From Frigoribacterium sp. JB110 (GTDB taxonomy: Bacteria > Actinomycetota > Actinomycetes > Actinomycetales > Microbacteriaceae): a stretch of DNA of 64,000 bases. Made by a program: the position numbers and the translations under genes. Below, in pieces: positions 17,897 to 27,333 of the stretch. Positions within the stretch are counted from its first letter, which is position 1, and every line of letters begins with the position of its first letter. The stretch spans positions 1-64,000 of the forward strand of contig NZ_FUIA01000008.1 in the NCBI RefSeq assembly GCF_900163665.1, given 5' to 3'. The notes under the pieces were generated by a model. The model saw only the letters and a list, made by a program, of their open reading frames with translations. It was not told where the DNA came from and searched no databases.

Positions 17897-20800
17897 ATGA
17901 AAGTGGGCGATCCAGCCGTGACGAGCCAGGGGACGGGCGAGGGGGAGTTCGGAGCCAACCAGTGGCTCGTTGACGAGCTCTACCAGCAGTACCGGGTAGA
18001 CAAGAACGCCGTCGACAAGGAATGGTGGCCGATTCTCGAGGCCTACCAGCCCCCGGCGGCCGCAGGCGGGAACGCCACGGACGCCGCCGCTCCGCAGGCG
18101 CAGGATCAGGCGGTGCGATCGGCGGCCACCACATCGAGTCCGCCGACCGCACCGATCCCCGTGATCGGGCACAAGCCTGTCGCGAAGACGACGAACAAGC
18201 CGGCAGCGGCGACGCCCATCCCCTCTGAGGCGCCGCGCAAGAAGGCGGAGACCGAGACGGTCGAAGACGGTGAAGACACCGTCACCGCGCTGAAGGGCAT
18301 GACGAAGGCGCTCGCTCGCAACATGGACGAGTCACTGACCGTCCCGACCGCGACGAGCGTGCGCACGATCCCGGCGAAGCTGATGATCGACAACCGCATC
18401 GTCATCAACAACCACATGGCTCGCAGCCGCGGCGGCAAGGTCAGCTTCACCCACGTCATCGGGTGGGCGCTGATCCAGGCGCTGAAGGCGTTCCCCAGCC
18501 AGAACGTGTTCTACGCCGAGATCGACGGCAAGCCCAGCGTCGTCGCGCCTGCACACATCAACCTGGGCATCGCGATCGACCTGCCCAAGCCAGACGGCAC
18601 GCGCGCTCTGATGGTGCCGAGCATCAAGAAGGCCGAGACGCTCTCGTTCAACGAGTACCTCGAGGCGTATGAGGATCTGGTCAGCCGTGCGCGCGGCAAC
18701 AAGCTCGGTGCATCGGACTTCGCGAACACCACCGTTTCGCTGACGAACCCCGGCGGCATCGGCACCGTGCACTCCGTGCCGCGCCTGATGAAGGGCCAGG
18801 GCTGCATCATCGGCGCCGGCGCCCTGGACTACCCGGCGGAGTTCGCCGGTTCGAACCCGCGCACCCTGAACGAGTTGGCGATCGGCAAGACGATCACGCT
18901 GACCAGCACCTACGACCACCGTGTGATCCAGGGCGCGGGCTCGGGCGAGTTCCTCAAGATCGTGCACGAGCTGCTGACAGGCAAGAACGGATTCTACGAG
19001 GACATCTTCGCGGCGCTGCGCATCCCGTACGCACCGATCCGGTGGAACGCCGATGTCTCGGTCGACCTCTCGCAGCGCGTCGACAAGACCTCGCGCGTGC
19101 AGGAGCTGATCAACGCCTACCGCGTTCGCGGCCACCTGATGGCCGACGTCGACCCGCTGGCGTACGTGCAGCGGGAGCACCACGACCTCGAGATCGAGTC
19201 GCACGGTCTCAGCTTCTGGGATCTCGAGCGCGAGTTCATCACGAACGGCTTCACCGGCAAGCGCCAGGCGAAGTTGCGCGACATCCTCGGCGTGCTGCGC
19301 GATTCGTACTGCCGCACGATCGGCTACGAGTACATGCACATCTCCGACTACGAGCAGCGCGAGTGGTTCCAGGAGAAGGTCGAGCGCGGCTACGAGAAGG
19401 CCGACCACAACGACCAGCTGCGCATCCTCAGCAAGCTGAACGAGGCCGAGGCGTTCGAGACCTTCCTGCAGACGAAGTACGTCGGCCAGAAGCGGTTCTC
19501 GCTCGAAGGCGGCGAGTCGCTGATCCCGTTGCTCGACCGCGTGCTCGACGGTGCCGCCGAGGCCGGTCTCGACGGCGCGGCGATCGGCATGGCCCACCGC
19601 GGCCGCCTCAACGTGCTGACGAACATCGCGGGCAAGAGCTACGCCGATGTGTTCAGCGAGTTCGAAGGCGCGCTGCCAGGCAACAAGCGCGGTTCGGGTG
19701 ACGTGAAGTACCACCTGGGCACCCAAGGGACGTTCCGCGCGCACAGCGGCAAGGAACTCGAACTGCACCTCGCGGCCAACCCGTCGCACCTCGAGACGGT
19801 CAACGGCGTGCTCGAGGGGATCGTGCGCGCCAAACAGGACCGCGACGCCCCGGGCTCGTTCAAGTGGCTGCCGATCCTGGTGCACGGTGATGCAGCCTTC
19901 GCCGGACAGGGCGTCGTGTTCGAGACGCTGCAGATGTCGCTGCTGCGCGGCTACCGCACCGGCGGCACGGTTCACATCATCGTGAACAACCAGGTCGGGT
20001 TCACCACCCTGCCCAACGATTCGCGCAGCTCGACATACGCGACCGACGTCGCCAAGTCGGTCCATGCCCCCGTGCTGCACGTGAACGGCGACGACCCGGA
20101 AGCCGTCGTGAGGGCTGCCGAGTTCGCCGTCGAGTACCGTCAGCGGTTCCACCGGGACATCGTCGTCGATCTGGTCTGCTACCGCCGTCGCGGTCACAAC
20201 GAGGGCGACGACCCGGCGATGACGCAGCCGATGATGACACGCCTGATCGAGGCGAAGCGCTCGACCCGCAGCCTGTACACGGATGCGCTCATCGGTCGCG
20301 GCGACATCACCGAGGAGGAGTACGAGGAGGCCAAGGCCGACTTCCAGCGCCGCCTCGAGGTCGCCTTCGCGGAGACGCACGAGGCCGAGACCGGTTCGAC
20401 GCCCGTGGTCGCGCCGCAGGTGCCGACCGCGGAGGTCGAGGGCGTTCCGGAGATCACGGGCGTTCCGGCCGCCGTGCTCGAGCAGATCGGCGACGCGCAT
20501 GCGAACAAGCCTGAGGGCTTCACCGTGCATCGCAAGCTGCAGCAGCTGATCGACAAGCGCGTCGAGATGACTCGCAACGGCAAGATCGACTGGGCGTTCG
20601 GCGAACTGCTCGCATTCGGCTCGCTCCTGCTCGAGGGCACTCCGGTGCGCCTGGCCGGCCAGGACTCGCGCCGTGGCACGTTCACACAGCGCCACGCCGT
20701 CTTCCACGACCGCGCGAACGGCAAGGAATGGCTCCCGCTGAGCAACCTGTCAGAAGGGCAGGGCCGTTTCTTCGTCTACGACTCGCTGCTCAGCGAGTAC

Positions 20801-21607
20801 GCCGCGCTCGCCTACGAGTACGGCTACTCGGTCGAGAACGAGAAAGCGCTCGTGATGTGGGAGGCGCAGTTCGGCGACTTCGTCAACGGCGCGCAGTCGG
20901 TGATCGACGAGTACGTCTCGGCGGCCGAGCAGAAGTGGGGGCAGCACTCCAGCGTCGTGCTGGCACTCCCCCACGGCTACGAGGGACAGGGCCCCGACCA
21001 CTCGTCGGCGCGTATCGAGCGATTCCTGCAGCTGTGCGCGCAGGACAACATGACCGTCGCTCGGCCGTCGACGCCTGCGTCGTACTTCCACCTGCTGCGC
21101 CGTCAGGCCTACGCCCGCCCGCGCCGCCCCCTCGTGGTGTTCACCCCGAAGGCGATGCTGCGCCTGCGGGATGCGACCAGCGGCGTCGCCGATTTCACAC
21201 AGGGCGCCTTCCAGCCCGTGATCGACGACGACCGCAGCGCCGACAAGGCGGCGGTGAAGAAGGTTCTGATGCACTCGGGCAAGATCCACTGGGATCTGCG
21301 CGCCGAACTCGACAAGAACCCGAACCCGGAGATCGCTCTGGTCAGGCTCGAGCAGCTCTACCCGGCGCCGAAGCAGGAGCTCAAGGCCGTGCTGCAGCAG
21401 TACCCGAACGCCGAGCTGGTGTGGGTGCAGGACGAGCCGGAGAACCAGGGCGCGTGGCCGTACATCGCACTCGCCCTCAGCCGCCACCTCGGCACCACCG
21501 GCGGCGTGAGCGTCGTCTCCCGCGCTGCGGCTGCATCTCCTGCGACCGGATCGTCCAAGGTGCACGCCGTCGAGCACGCAGAGCTGCTCAGCCGCGCACT
21601 GGCCTGA
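17897..21607 (+). CDS. kgd: Multifunctional 2-oxoglutarate decarboxylase / E1o with E2-like domain
   Basis: 1236 aa, the actinobacterial SucA/Kgd fusion that decarboxylates 2-oxoglutarate in the TCA cycle. The N-terminal anchor is GANQWLVDELYQQYR. The succinyltransferase-like E2 domain spans about residues 120-345 with TYDHRVIQGAGSGEFL. The E1 region follows, with GMAHRGRLNVLTNI, thiamine-diphosphate residues in GDAAFAGQGVVFE, VNNQVGFTT, YRRRGHNEGDDPA and the C-terminal QDEPENQGAW. No lipoyl domain is present, as in the Mycobacterium enzyme. Starts at 17894 (GTG), 17897 (ATG) and 17918 (GTG) are all in frame; none has a strong ribosome site and 17918 is plausible. Confidence 0.96.
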   Translation: MKVGDPAVTSQGTGEGEFGANQWLVDELYQQYRVDKNAVDKEWWPILEAYQPPAAAGGNATDAAAPQAQDQAVRSAATTSSPPTAPIPVIGHKPVAKTTNKPAAATPIPSEAPRKKAETETVEDGEDTVTALKGMTKALARNMDESLTVPTATSVRTIPAKLMIDNRIVINNHMARSRGGKVSFTHVIGWALIQALKAFPSQNVFYAEIDGKPSVVAPAHINLGIAIDLPKPDGTRALMVPSIKKAETLSFNEYLEAYEDLVSRARGNKLGASDFANTTVSLTNPGGIGTVHSVPRLMKGQGCIIGAGALDYPAEFAGSNPRTLNELAIGKTITLTSTYDHRVIQGAGSGEFLKIVHELLTGKNGFYEDIFAALRIPYAPIRWNADVSVDLSQRVDKTSRVQELINAYRVRGHLMADVDPLAYVQREHHDLEIESHGLSFWDLEREFITNGFTGKRQAKLRDILGVLRDSYCRTIGYEYMHISDYEQREWFQEKVERGYEKADHNDQLRILSKLNEAEAFETFLQTKYVGQKRFSLEGGESLIPLLDRVLDGAAEAGLDGAAIGMAHRGRLNVLTNIAGKSYADVFSEFEGALPGNKRGSGDVKYHLGTQGTFRAHSGKELELHLAANPSHLETVNGVLEGIVRAKQDRDAPGSFKWLPILVHGDAAFAGQGVVFETLQMSLLRGYRTGGTVHIIVNNQVGFTTLPNDSRSSTYATDVAKSVHAPVLHVNGDDPEAVVRAAEFAVEYRQRFHRDIVVDLVCYRRRGHNEGDDPAMTQPMMTRLIEAKRSTRSLYTDALIGRGDITEEEYEEAKADFQRRLEVAFAETHEAETGSTPVVAPQVPTAEVEGVPEITGVPAAVLEQIGDAHANKPEGFTVHRKLQQLIDKRVEMTRNGKIDWAFGELLAFGSLLLEGTPVRLAGQDSRRGTFTQRHAVFHDRANGKEWLPLSNLSEGQGRFFVYDSLLSEYAALAYEYGYSVENEKALVMWEAQFGDFVNGAQSVIDEYVSAAEQKWGQHSSVVLALPHGYEGQGPDHSSARIERFLQLCAQDNMTVARPSTPASYFHLLRRQAYARPRRPLVVFTPKAMLRLRDATSGVADFTQGAFQPVIDDDRSADKAAVKKVLMHSGKIHWDLRAELDKNPNPEIALVRLEQLYPAPKQELKAVLQQYPNAELVWVQDEPENQGAWPYIALALSRHLGTTGGVSVVSRAAAASPATGSSKVHAVEHAELLSRALA

Positions 21608-21622
21608 TCAGCAGCACAGAAG

Positions 21623-21660
21623 AACGGCGGCCCCGGATGGAGACATCCGGGGCCGCCGTT
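21623..21660 (+). terminator. Terminator after kgd
   Basis: Perfect 17-bp inverted repeat (21623-21639 and 21644-21660) with loop GAGA, followed by TTCGTCG. It lies between convergent genes. Confidence 0.87.
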
Positions 21661-21679
21661 TCGTCGTCACGGCGTCTGA

Positions 21680-22108
21680 CTACATCTGCGGGCTGACGGC
21701 GGTGACCACGACGGTTTCCACACCGCCAGGAGAACACTCCTGAAGCTCGGCGGAGGCATCCCCCCAGGGGATCTCCTCCTGCCCACCGCCGTACTGCACC
21801 TCACCGCCGATGGTTTCCGAATCATAGCCGGGGATCTCCAGGACTCCGTCCCCGTCCGTGCTCGACCCCGCAGGGACGACGAGGATGCGATCGTCGATCG
21901 TGACGCAGTTCTGCTCGTTCACGCCGAGCGTTCCGCTCACGATCGACTCGAATCCAGCACCGTTCGTGTTCTCGTTGATCACGAGCGTGACCTCGGGCTC
22001 AACCGCTGCATCCTCTGAAGGATTTTCTGCCGGCGCGGTCTCGGCGGCGCATGACGCGAGCGCGACAGCGCCTGCCGCGATCAGTGCGTACCGAAAGAGC
22101 TTGTTCAT
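21680..22108 (-). CDS. Hypothetical lipoprotein
   Basis: 142 aa from the ATG at 22108 with GGAAAGGAA upstream. A signal peptide with lipobox ALASC (Cys 20) predicts membrane anchoring. The mature part is acidic and beta-rich with two Cys (NEQNC and LQEC) that could form a disulfide. I do not recognise a family. It lies 17 bp downstream of the Eis-like acetyltransferase start-to-stop gap on the opposite side, i.e. it follows no obvious operon partner. Confidence 0.7.
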   Translation of the reverse strand: MNKLFRYALIAAGAVALASCAAETAPAENPSEDAAVEPEVTLVINENTNGAGFESIVSGTLGVNEQNCVTIDDRILVVPAGSSTDGDGVLEIPGYDSETIGGEVQYGGGQEEIPWGDASAELQECSPGGVETVVVTAVSPQM

Positions 22109-22125
22109 CGGGATTCCTTTCCGCG

Positions 22126-23439
22126 TCAGAAGATGAAGCTGTGGTGCGGGGCGCGGGAGGGGCGCAGGGCTGCGTCGATCCTCGCCAGCGCCGGCTGCTC
22201 GCCGGAGACGCGGCCGGCATCGGCGAGCACCTGGAGCGATGCGCCGCCTAGATAGACCGCTGACAGCTCGGCGATGCCGAGCTCGACGTCCGGGTCCATC
22301 TCGCTCGGGAACACGCGCGCTGTGCCCGCCTCGACCTCGACCCGCCACGTCCCGTCTGCGAAGCCGAGCGGGTCGTGCACCCGCAGCACACCTGAGGCGT
22401 TCACGGCGGAGGTGGTGCCCTCCCCCGCATAAGTGCGTCCCTCCAGCGCCCGCGGCACGTCGAGGATGCGCAGCCAGACGAGATCGCTTGCGTTCTGAGT
22501 GATCGCGTGCGGATCGGCGACGAGCCATGGCAGTGCGCCATCGATCGGCTGCAGATCGGCCGTCACGGTGGTGACCAGATCATGACTCAGCGCGAACCGC
22601 CACAGCGCCGCGTAGGCGTCGGCCGTCGCGGCCTCGACGTGGGCGATCTTGAGCGTGTGCTTGGTATAGTCCGAGGCATCCTCGATCAGGCGATACGACA
22701 TCGCGCCCACGATTCGACCGTCCGCTTCCCTGGCGACGACGCCGCGCACCTTCTCACCGTCGGAGATGCTGGGGTGCACGCCGGCGAACTGCTGCCAGCG
22801 ACCGGGCCAGGCCGGAATCCTGCCGTCGCGACGGGTGCGACCTGCCGCTTCGGCGAACGCCGAGGCGATCTCTGCGCGCGGAGCGTAGCTCACCGCGGCC
22901 TGCGGCACCAGACTCCCCCACCCTGCGCGGATCGTGTCGACCGACACGGTGGCGGCAGGAACAGCCGGGCCGAATCCGTAGCGGCCGTAGATCGTGCCCT
23001 CTGAGACGGTGAGACCGGCGACGGCGATGCCGGCATCCGACGCCGCGCGCAGCTCGCCCTCCAGCATCGCCCGCGCGATGCCTCGGCGACGATGCGTGCC
23101 GGCCACCGTGACGTCGCTGATCGCCCACATGTCGATCTCGCCGCCCGGTACCGTCAACGGGGTAGCCCACGAGCCGACGGTCCCGACGGGGAATCCGTCC
23201 GACGCGGTCGCGTCGTACACGCCGATCAGCCGTTCGGTGCGCTGCGACTTCTTCTCGCGCCCCGCCTCGATCTCCTTCTCACCGGGCTCGGCGCCGAGGA
23301 ATCCGCGCACGACCGCCCGGTAGTAATCGGGGAAATCGTCCCCGTCGAGCGGGACAGCGCGGTAGCTCAGCCCGCTCTCGGCGAGCCGCTCGGACGAGGT
23401 GGTGTCGACACGGACCTGGCGGGCATCGATGCTGCTCAT
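22126..23439 (-). CDS. Eis-like GNAT N-acetyltransferase
   Basis: 437 aa, the length and tripartite layout of the Eis family: an N-terminal GNAT domain with VTVAGTHRRRGIARAMLEGEL (CoA site) and EGTIYGRYGFGPA, a second GNAT-like domain, and a C-terminal SCP2-like domain ending in the free-carboxylate SFIF that completes the Eis active site. Eis enzymes acetylate lysines and aminoglycosides at several positions; the physiological substrate here is unknown. Confidence 0.9.
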   Translation of the reverse strand: MSSIDARQVRVDTTSSERLAESGLSYRAVPLDGDDFPDYYRAVVRGFLGAEPGEKEIEAGREKKSQRTERLIGVYDATASDGFPVGTVGSWATPLTVPGGEIDMWAISDVTVAGTHRRRGIARAMLEGELRAASDAGIAVAGLTVSEGTIYGRYGFGPAVPAATVSVDTIRAGWGSLVPQAAVSYAPRAEIASAFAEAAGRTRRDGRIPAWPGRWQQFAGVHPSISDGEKVRGVVAREADGRIVGAMSYRLIEDASDYTKHTLKIAHVEAATADAYAALWRFALSHDLVTTVTADLQPIDGALPWLVADPHAITQNASDLVWLRILDVPRALEGRTYAGEGTTSAVNASGVLRVHDPLGFADGTWRVEVEAGTARVFPSEMDPDVELGIAELSAVYLGGASLQVLADAGRVSGEQPALARIDAALRPSRAPHHSFIF

Positions 23440-23490
23440 GCTCTCAGCCTACGGTCCCGCCCGCCTCCTGTGCGGGCGCCGAGCCCTTTC

Positions 23491-24927
23491 TCACACCCTG
23501 CGCCGCATCTGCTCACCGGACGGCGCCTCGAAGCGGCGGCCCCATCCTGTGGCGATCGCCACGACCATGACGACCGTGAGCACCAGCGGGTAGACGCAGC
23601 CGACGAAGATCGCGGCGGGCGGCAGATCGGTGAGCGTCGCGGCGATGAACACGAATGCGCTCAGCAGCGGAACGACGCAGCTGAGCCCCATCGCGAAGCA
23701 GTCCATGATGTTCGCCCTGCGGTACGGGTGCAGGCCGACCGCCGCACCGATCCGGTCGACGATGGGCCCGAAGGTCGCCATCGCCGCGCTGTTCACCCCG
23801 CCGTATGCGACGGTGACGAGACTGGTGCCGAGCGCGATGACCGTCTCAGCGCCGGCAGGGGTCGCCGCGAGCCGGCTGCCCGCCAGTGCGCGGGTGGTGC
23901 GTTCGATCACGCCGGACTCGATCAGCACGCCCATGATGCCGAACACAGCCAGCACAAGGGCGATCGTCGGCAGGATCGCCGCGAGCCCGCCGACGAGGAA
24001 GCCCGCCGCGTTGCCCTCGCCGTCGAGGCCGAGGATCGATGCCGGCTCGAGCAGCCCCGCGGCGAGTGCCGTGATCGTGCCGACCACGAGGCCCGCCGTG
24101 ATGGCGACGAACAGGCTGCGCATCGCGATCGCGACGATCAGCATGACGGCGACGGGAATCAGCATCAGCAGGCCGGTCGGGTCCCCCGCCGCCTCCGGTG
24201 CGTCGCCCGAACCTGAGACCAGGCCTGCCACGACGAAGAACACGAGCGCGATCGCGGCCGCGGTGAGCGCGTACCGCGCACGCGCGCGCACCACGCCCGC
24301 GACGTCGGCCGCCGCGCCAGAGACGCGGAAGCGCTGGCTCGATGAGGAGATGATCGTCGTATCGCTGATGGGTGCGAGGTGGTCGCCGAAGATCGCGCCT
24401 GACACGATCGCACCGGCCAGCAGCGCCTCCGGTGCGCCCAGGGCGACCCCCGCCGTGTACAGCACAGGGAAGATCGTGAACATCGTGCCGATGGACGAGC
24501 CCGTGGACAGCGCGACCAAGCAGGTGACCACGAAGGTGAACGGCAGGAAGACCGCCCCGCTCACGCCGAGCGAGGTCGCCACCCACACCATGCCCTCGGC
24601 GAGCCCGGTCGTCTTGATCAGCTGCGCGTACATGCCGACGACGGCGAGGATCGTCACGATCGTCACCGACGAGGAACTGCCCACCCCACGGAAGACGGCG
24701 TTCCAGTAGGACTCCTGCGATCGAGCGAACAGCGATCCGACCAGCAGTCCGATCAGCGCGCCCGCCGTGAGCGCAAGGAAGTCGAAGGTCTGCAGCCCGG
24801 CGAAGTACCACACGGCGACGCCGACGAACACGGCCAACGGCACCAGCGCGACGCCCCACCCACCGCGGAGCGCGAGCTGCTCCCTCGCGGTGTATTCGGT
24901 GGTACGGGAATCGATCTTCGCGGCCAT
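23491..24927 (-). CDS. nhaC: Na+/H+ antiporter, NhaC family
   Basis: 478 aa with about eleven hydrophobic segments. Family signatures include FGDHLAPISDTTIISSS and GSSIGTMFTIFPV, with a second conserved region VAYGGVNSAAMATFGPI. It exchanges Na+ (or another substrate in subfamilies) for protons across the membrane. The ATG at 24927 is preferred over 24933 because GAGGA is 7 nt before the former and too close to the latter. Confidence 0.9.
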   Translation of the reverse strand: MAAKIDSRTTEYTAREQLALRGGWGVALVPLAVFVGVAVWYFAGLQTFDFLALTAGALIGLLVGSLFARSQESYWNAVFRGVGSSSSVTIVTILAVVGMYAQLIKTTGLAEGMVWVATSLGVSGAVFLPFTFVVTCLVALSTGSSIGTMFTIFPVLYTAGVALGAPEALLAGAIVSGAIFGDHLAPISDTTIISSSSQRFRVSGAAADVAGVVRARARYALTAAAIALVFFVVAGLVSGSGDAPEAAGDPTGLLMLIPVAVMLIVAIAMRSLFVAITAGLVVGTITALAAGLLEPASILGLDGEGNAAGFLVGGLAAILPTIALVLAVFGIMGVLIESGVIERTTRALAGSRLAATPAGAETVIALGTSLVTVAYGGVNSAAMATFGPIVDRIGAAVGLHPYRRANIMDCFAMGLSCVVPLLSAFVFIAATLTDLPPAAIFVGCVYPLVLTVVMVVAIATGWGRRFEAPSGEQMRRRV

Positions 24928-24940
24928 GGGCATTCCTCGG

Positions 24941-25954
24941 TCAGGGGCGGGAGAGCAGGGGCACGACGCGTTCGCCGATCAGAGCGATGCCGGCGGCGCC
25001 GTCGTGGAGCCCCTGCGGTGTGCCGAACTCTACTCGATCCACACCGGCGTCGATGAGCGCCTGTGCGTGCGCGGCGACCTGCTCGGGCGTTCCGGAGAAG
25101 GCGAAGCGGTCGAGCAGATCGTCGGGGATGAGGGCGCCGGCGGCCTCGTGGTCGCCGGATGCGACCAGCTCCCGCACACGCGCGGCCAGGTCGTCCGGGA
25201 TCTCGACTGTCGGGTCGAGCGCGCCGATCGCGTCGAGGTACATCGCGACCTCGCGCCGGGCGGTCGCCCTGGCCGCCTGACCGTCCTCGTCGACGACGGT
25301 CACCGCGCCGAACACGAGCCGCACATCGTCGCCCGACCTGCCGACCCTGCGTGCTCCCGCGTCGAGCCGCTCCCGCATCACGGGGACGAGGTCAGGGTTC
25401 GCCGCGCCGCCGACCTTGTGCTCGTCGGCGATGCGGCCTGCCAGCCCGACGCCCATCGGGCCCCACGCACCGATCAGCAGCGGCGCCGTCTCCCGCACGA
25501 GCGGATAGCGCAGGCGCACGCCGGGCTGCAGCGGGTAGAACTCGCTCTCGAAGCCCGCGCCGTCTCCGCGCAGCAGCGCCCGGATGTGCCCCGCGGCCTC
25601 CCGCAGTCGCGCGACGGGGCGATCCTGCGCCACGCCGATCGCGTCGAGCCACGTGCCCTTCGCCAGGCCCAGATACGCGCGCCCACCGCTTTCGGCGTCG
25701 ATCGCGGCGAACTGCCCGGCGATTTCGTAGGGGTGCAGCGTGAACGGGTTCCAGCATGCGGCGCCGAGCCTCACCGTGCTCGTCGAGCGCGCGATCTCCA
25801 GCAGCGCCGCGACGGGCGGCTGGAAGAGCAGATCACTGAACACGCTGACCACGTCGATGCCGACGCGCTCCGCGTGCGCGGCCAGTTCGCCGTACCGCCC
25901 AGGGGCCTTGTCCGACTGCAGCCCGATGCCGATCTCGACCGGCTTGCGGCTCAC
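24941..25954 (-). CDS. LLM class flavin-dependent oxidoreductase (luciferase-like)
   Basis: 337 aa TIM barrel: VEIGIGLQSD at the start, RLGAACWNPFTLHP, GGRAYLGLAKGTWL, APLLIGAWGPMGVGLAGRIAD, and the late segment FAFSGTPEQVAAHAQALIDAGVDRVEFGT, all typical of bacterial luciferase-like (F420 or FMN) enzymes. The GTG at 25954 has GAGGA upstream and overlaps the preceding gene as GTGA (25951-25954). Cofactor and substrate cannot be assigned. Confidence 0.87.
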   Translation of the reverse strand: MSRKPVEIGIGLQSDKAPGRYGELAAHAERVGIDVVSVFSDLLFQPPVAALLEIARSTSTVRLGAACWNPFTLHPYEIAGQFAAIDAESGGRAYLGLAKGTWLDAIGVAQDRPVARLREAAGHIRALLRGDGAGFESEFYPLQPGVRLRYPLVRETAPLLIGAWGPMGVGLAGRIADEHKVGGAANPDLVPVMRERLDAGARRVGRSGDDVRLVFGAVTVVDEDGQAARATARREVAMYLDAIGALDPTVEIPDDLAARVRELVASGDHEAAGALIPDDLLDRFAFSGTPEQVAAHAQALIDAGVDRVEFGTPQGLHDGAAGIALIGERVVPLLSRP

Positions 25955-26301
25955 GTGAGATCCTCGGAGCGCATCCCGCGCAGCTGCCCGCGCTCGATCC
26001 GCATGATCAGCCGTTCGTCCGGGTCGGGGCATGCCACGAACTGATCCTGCTCGAGCCAGTCGCCCTCGGGGAGCACACGCTGCTTCGCCGGAATCAGCGG
26101 CAGCACCGCCTGCAGTGCGTACAGGCAGAAATGGCCATGGGTCGTCAGGTGCGACGATTCGGTGACGTCGAAGCTGTCCCCCTGTGCCATGCCGCACACC
26201 GAGCGTCCCTCGATCCGGTCGACGACGACCCTGATGTCGTGGAGCGACATGTCAGGATCACCCGCCTCGTCCGGAGCCCTGCCGATGTTCTGCGCCGCCA
26301 T
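25951..26301 (-). CDS. TIGR04076-like small protein
   Basis: 116 aa with the pattern of the TIGR04076 family: DIRVVVDRIEGRSVCGMAQGDSF, then HFCLYALQAVLPLIPAKQR and DWLEQDQFVACPDPDERLIMRIER. One or two conserved Cys suggest metal or redox chemistry, but no function is established. It is translationally coupled to the LLM oxidoreductase, so the two probably act in one reaction path. Confidence 0.8.
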   Translation of the reverse strand: MAAQNIGRAPDEAGDPDMSLHDIRVVVDRIEGRSVCGMAQGDSFDVTESSHLTTHGHFCLYALQAVLPLIPAKQRVLPEGDWLEQDQFVACPDPDERLIMRIERGQLRGMRSEDLT

Positions 26302-26327
26302 CCCTCCAGCCTACGCGCGCGGCGGGT

Positions 26328-26579
26328 TCAGCTCTGCGTATGGGTCGCCCGGGTGGCTCTGATGCTCGCCAGCACGTTGCGCCGCACATCTTCCGGCGCC
26401 GCTTCCTTGCATGCGCGCTGCACCGCGTCGGTGAGGGTTCGCGCGACGAGCGCCTCACTCTGGCAGCCCTCGCACCCGTCGATGTGCTCTCGGATGTCGC
26501 TCTGCTCGGTCTTGCAGATCTCGTTGCGCAGATACTCCTCGAGGTCCGCCCGCGCCCTGTCACAACCGCAGTCGGTCAT
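26328..26579 (-). CDS. rsrA: Mycothiol-system anti-sigma factor RsrA
   Basis: 83-aa zinc anti-sigma factor of the RsrA/RshA type. The ZAS motif is HIDGCEGC with an upstream Cys pair ([14 protein letters not shown]). In Streptomyces it holds SigR inactive until disulfide stress oxidises the Cys ligands. It overlaps sigR by ATGA (26576-26579), so the two are translationally coupled. Confidence 0.93.
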   Translation of the reverse strand: MTDCGCDRARADLEEYLRNEICKTEQSDIREHIDGCEGCQSEALVARTLTDAVQRACKEAAPEDVRRNVLASIRATRATHTQS

Positions 26580-27199
26580 TTCTTCGCTCCTGTCGTGGCG
26601 GCCTGGATTCCTCGCTCGGCCGCGTAGTCCTTCAGCTGGTCCCGCAGCAGCCGCCTGCCCCTATGCAGTCGACTCATCACGGTTCCGATCGGTGTCTTCA
26701 TGATGTCGGCGATCTCCTGGTAGGCGAAGCCCTCGACGTCTGCGAGGTACACCGCCATCCGGAAGTCATCCGGAAGCGACTGCAGCGCGTCCTTCACGGC
26801 CGAGGCCGGCATCCGGTCGATCGCCTCGGCCTCCGCGGAGCGGCTGCTGCGTGCTGTCGTGGATTCCGCGCCGCCGAGCTGCCAGTCCTCGAGCTCATCG
26901 ATCGTGCCCTGATACGGCTCACGCTGCTTCTTGCGGTACGTGTTGATGTACGTATTGGTGAGGATCCGGTACAGCCACGCCTTCAGATTCGTGCCCTGCC
27001 TGAACGAGGCCCACGACGAGAAGGCCTTCACAAAGGTCTCCTGCACGAGGTCGGCGGCGTCGGCGGGGTTGCGCGTCATGCGCATGGCCGCGCCGTACAG
27101 CTGGTCCATGAAGGGCAGCGCCTGCTCTTCGAACTGCGCGCGCGCAATCGCTGCTGTTGCGGCGCTCTCCGCAGGTGACGCTGTCTGGTGCTCATCCAT
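26576..27199 (-). CDS. sigR: Disulfide-stress sigma factor SigR/SigH
   Basis: 207-aa ECF sigma factor. Region 2 includes [37 protein letters not shown] sequence with the hallmark [11 protein letters not shown] and [10 protein letters not shown]. Region 4 is [20 protein letters not shown] followed by [24 protein letters not shown]. It controls thiol-redox homeostasis with RsrA. Start chosen at ATG 27199 (MDEHQT). I did not find a convincing GGAAT-N18-GTT autoregulatory promoter upstream. Confidence 0.94.
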   Translation of the reverse strand: MDEHQTASPAESAATAAIARAQFEEQALPFMDQLYGAAMRMTRNPADAADLVQETFVKAFSSWASFRQGTNLKAWLYRILTNTYINTYRKKQREPYQGTIDELEDWQLGGAESTTARSSRSAEAEAIDRMPASAVKDALQSLPDDFRMAVYLADVEGFAYQEIADIMKTPIGTVMSRLHRGRRLLRDQLKDYAAERGIQAATTGAKK

Positions 27200-27333
27200 C
27201 CCGCCCCAGTGTAGGGCGCGCGACTCCGAGACGAGTGGGGGTGCCGTTGCCGTCAGCATCCGATCCTCTCCGACCGCTTTCTCCCCCGGTTCGTTATCGA
27301 TGGAGTCCTACGGTCTTTACTAAGGTGGAACCG

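Noticed and set aside
18332..20707. 791-codon minus-strand frame inside kgd
   Set aside because: Antisense to a clearly identified TCA-cycle enzyme; no domain, ribosome site or plausible composition.
27200..27333. SigR-type autoregulated promoter between sigR and aroA
   Set aside because: No GGAAT-N18/19-GTT pair in either direction that I could support.
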